DNA of 20,856 nucleotides from WARW01 sp964582365. GTDB taxonomy: Bacteria; Patescibacteriota; Microgenomatia; UBA12405. The notes under the pieces are model-generated. The model was not told the origin of the DNA. It was given only the letters and a program-made list of their open reading frames with translations, and did not search any database. The stretch's first letter is position 1; each line of letters starts with the position of its first letter. Position numbers and translations under genes: made by a program. Location: NCBI GenBank assembly GCA_964582365.1, contig CAZOQV010000012.1, forward strand, positions 1-20,856, read 5' to 3'. Positions 20,849 through 20,856 of the stretch are shown here, piece by piece.

Positions 20849-20856
20849 CAGATCAG

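Noticed and set aside
1..20856. CRISPR array, insertion sequence, rRNA or prophage genes
   Set aside because: No regularly spaced direct repeats, transposase, rRNA or phage structural genes were seen; the repeats found are short palindromes and 7-bp runs.

Overview
The window is a compact, AT-rich stretch of bacterial chromosome. It uses the standard code: TGA is a stop in the rmlD-like gene and in dus. Genes are short and tightly packed, most lack a Shine-Dalgarno sequence, and there are short GC-rich palindromes and 7-bp-period AT spacers. Stand-alone RRM protein, OCT-less Obg and stand-alone tRNA-binding domain together suggest a small-genome member of the Candidate Phyla Radiation (Patescibacteria, Parcubacteria-like). 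This assignment is an inference from gene style; no marker phylogeny was possible.

Layout. (1) Positions 1-3050 are the accessory, disturbed part: an RmlD-like reductase, a B12-type radical SAM protein that seems to lack its N-terminus, a 3' fragment of lepB (minus strand), and, back to back with it, a 3' fragment of a DUF1566/Lcl-domain gene (plus strand) whose end resembles a variable region of a diversity-generating retroelement. The two fragments meet near 2630-2645, so this is a rearrangement, a decayed insertion or a chimeric join. (2) 3047-5040: a GT28-like glycosyltransferase divergent from a membrane-anchored SurA-N-like chaperone, closed by a bidirectional terminator. (3) 5052-8490 (minus): phosphomannomutase/phosphoglucomutase, M29 aminopeptidase, a CheD-like protein and an FKBP isomerase, probably one operon. 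(4) 8583-10653 (plus): tRNA-binding protein and argS, 1 nt apart, converging on lon (minus, 10655-13033). (5) A small unknown gene with a long leader (13195-13464), then era (plus) convergent with obg (minus). (6) 14569-19229 (minus): RRM protein, dus, a helical unknown, thioredoxin, rlmN and obg, a translation and RNA-maintenance cluster. (7) 19263-20848: a metallo-beta-lactamase-fold hydrolase, a 55-residue unknown on the opposite strand, a 200-residue unknown and tRNA-Gln(CTG).

Regulation. The clearest signal is a CIRCE-type operator (two 9-nt arms, 9-nt spacer, 15 of 18 arm positions matching the HrcA consensus) lying across a TTGACA-17-TAGACT promoter of lon. That promoter places the transcription start at the ATG. 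The same geometry (a -10 box about 5-7 nt before the start codon, no Shine-Dalgarno) is seen at obg, trx, era, the MBL gene, the SurA-like gene and others, so leaderless mRNAs look common here. One gene (13464, minus) is the opposite: an about 88-nt leader with a strong Shine-Dalgarno.

Repeats. A perfect 26-bp palindrome sits in frame inside dus, a GC-rich hairpin in frame inside the tRNA-binding gene, and a 7-bp-period repeat in frame inside argS. The same 7-bp style fills several intergenic gaps. Together they suggest small repeats that colonise both spacers and coding sequence in this lineage.
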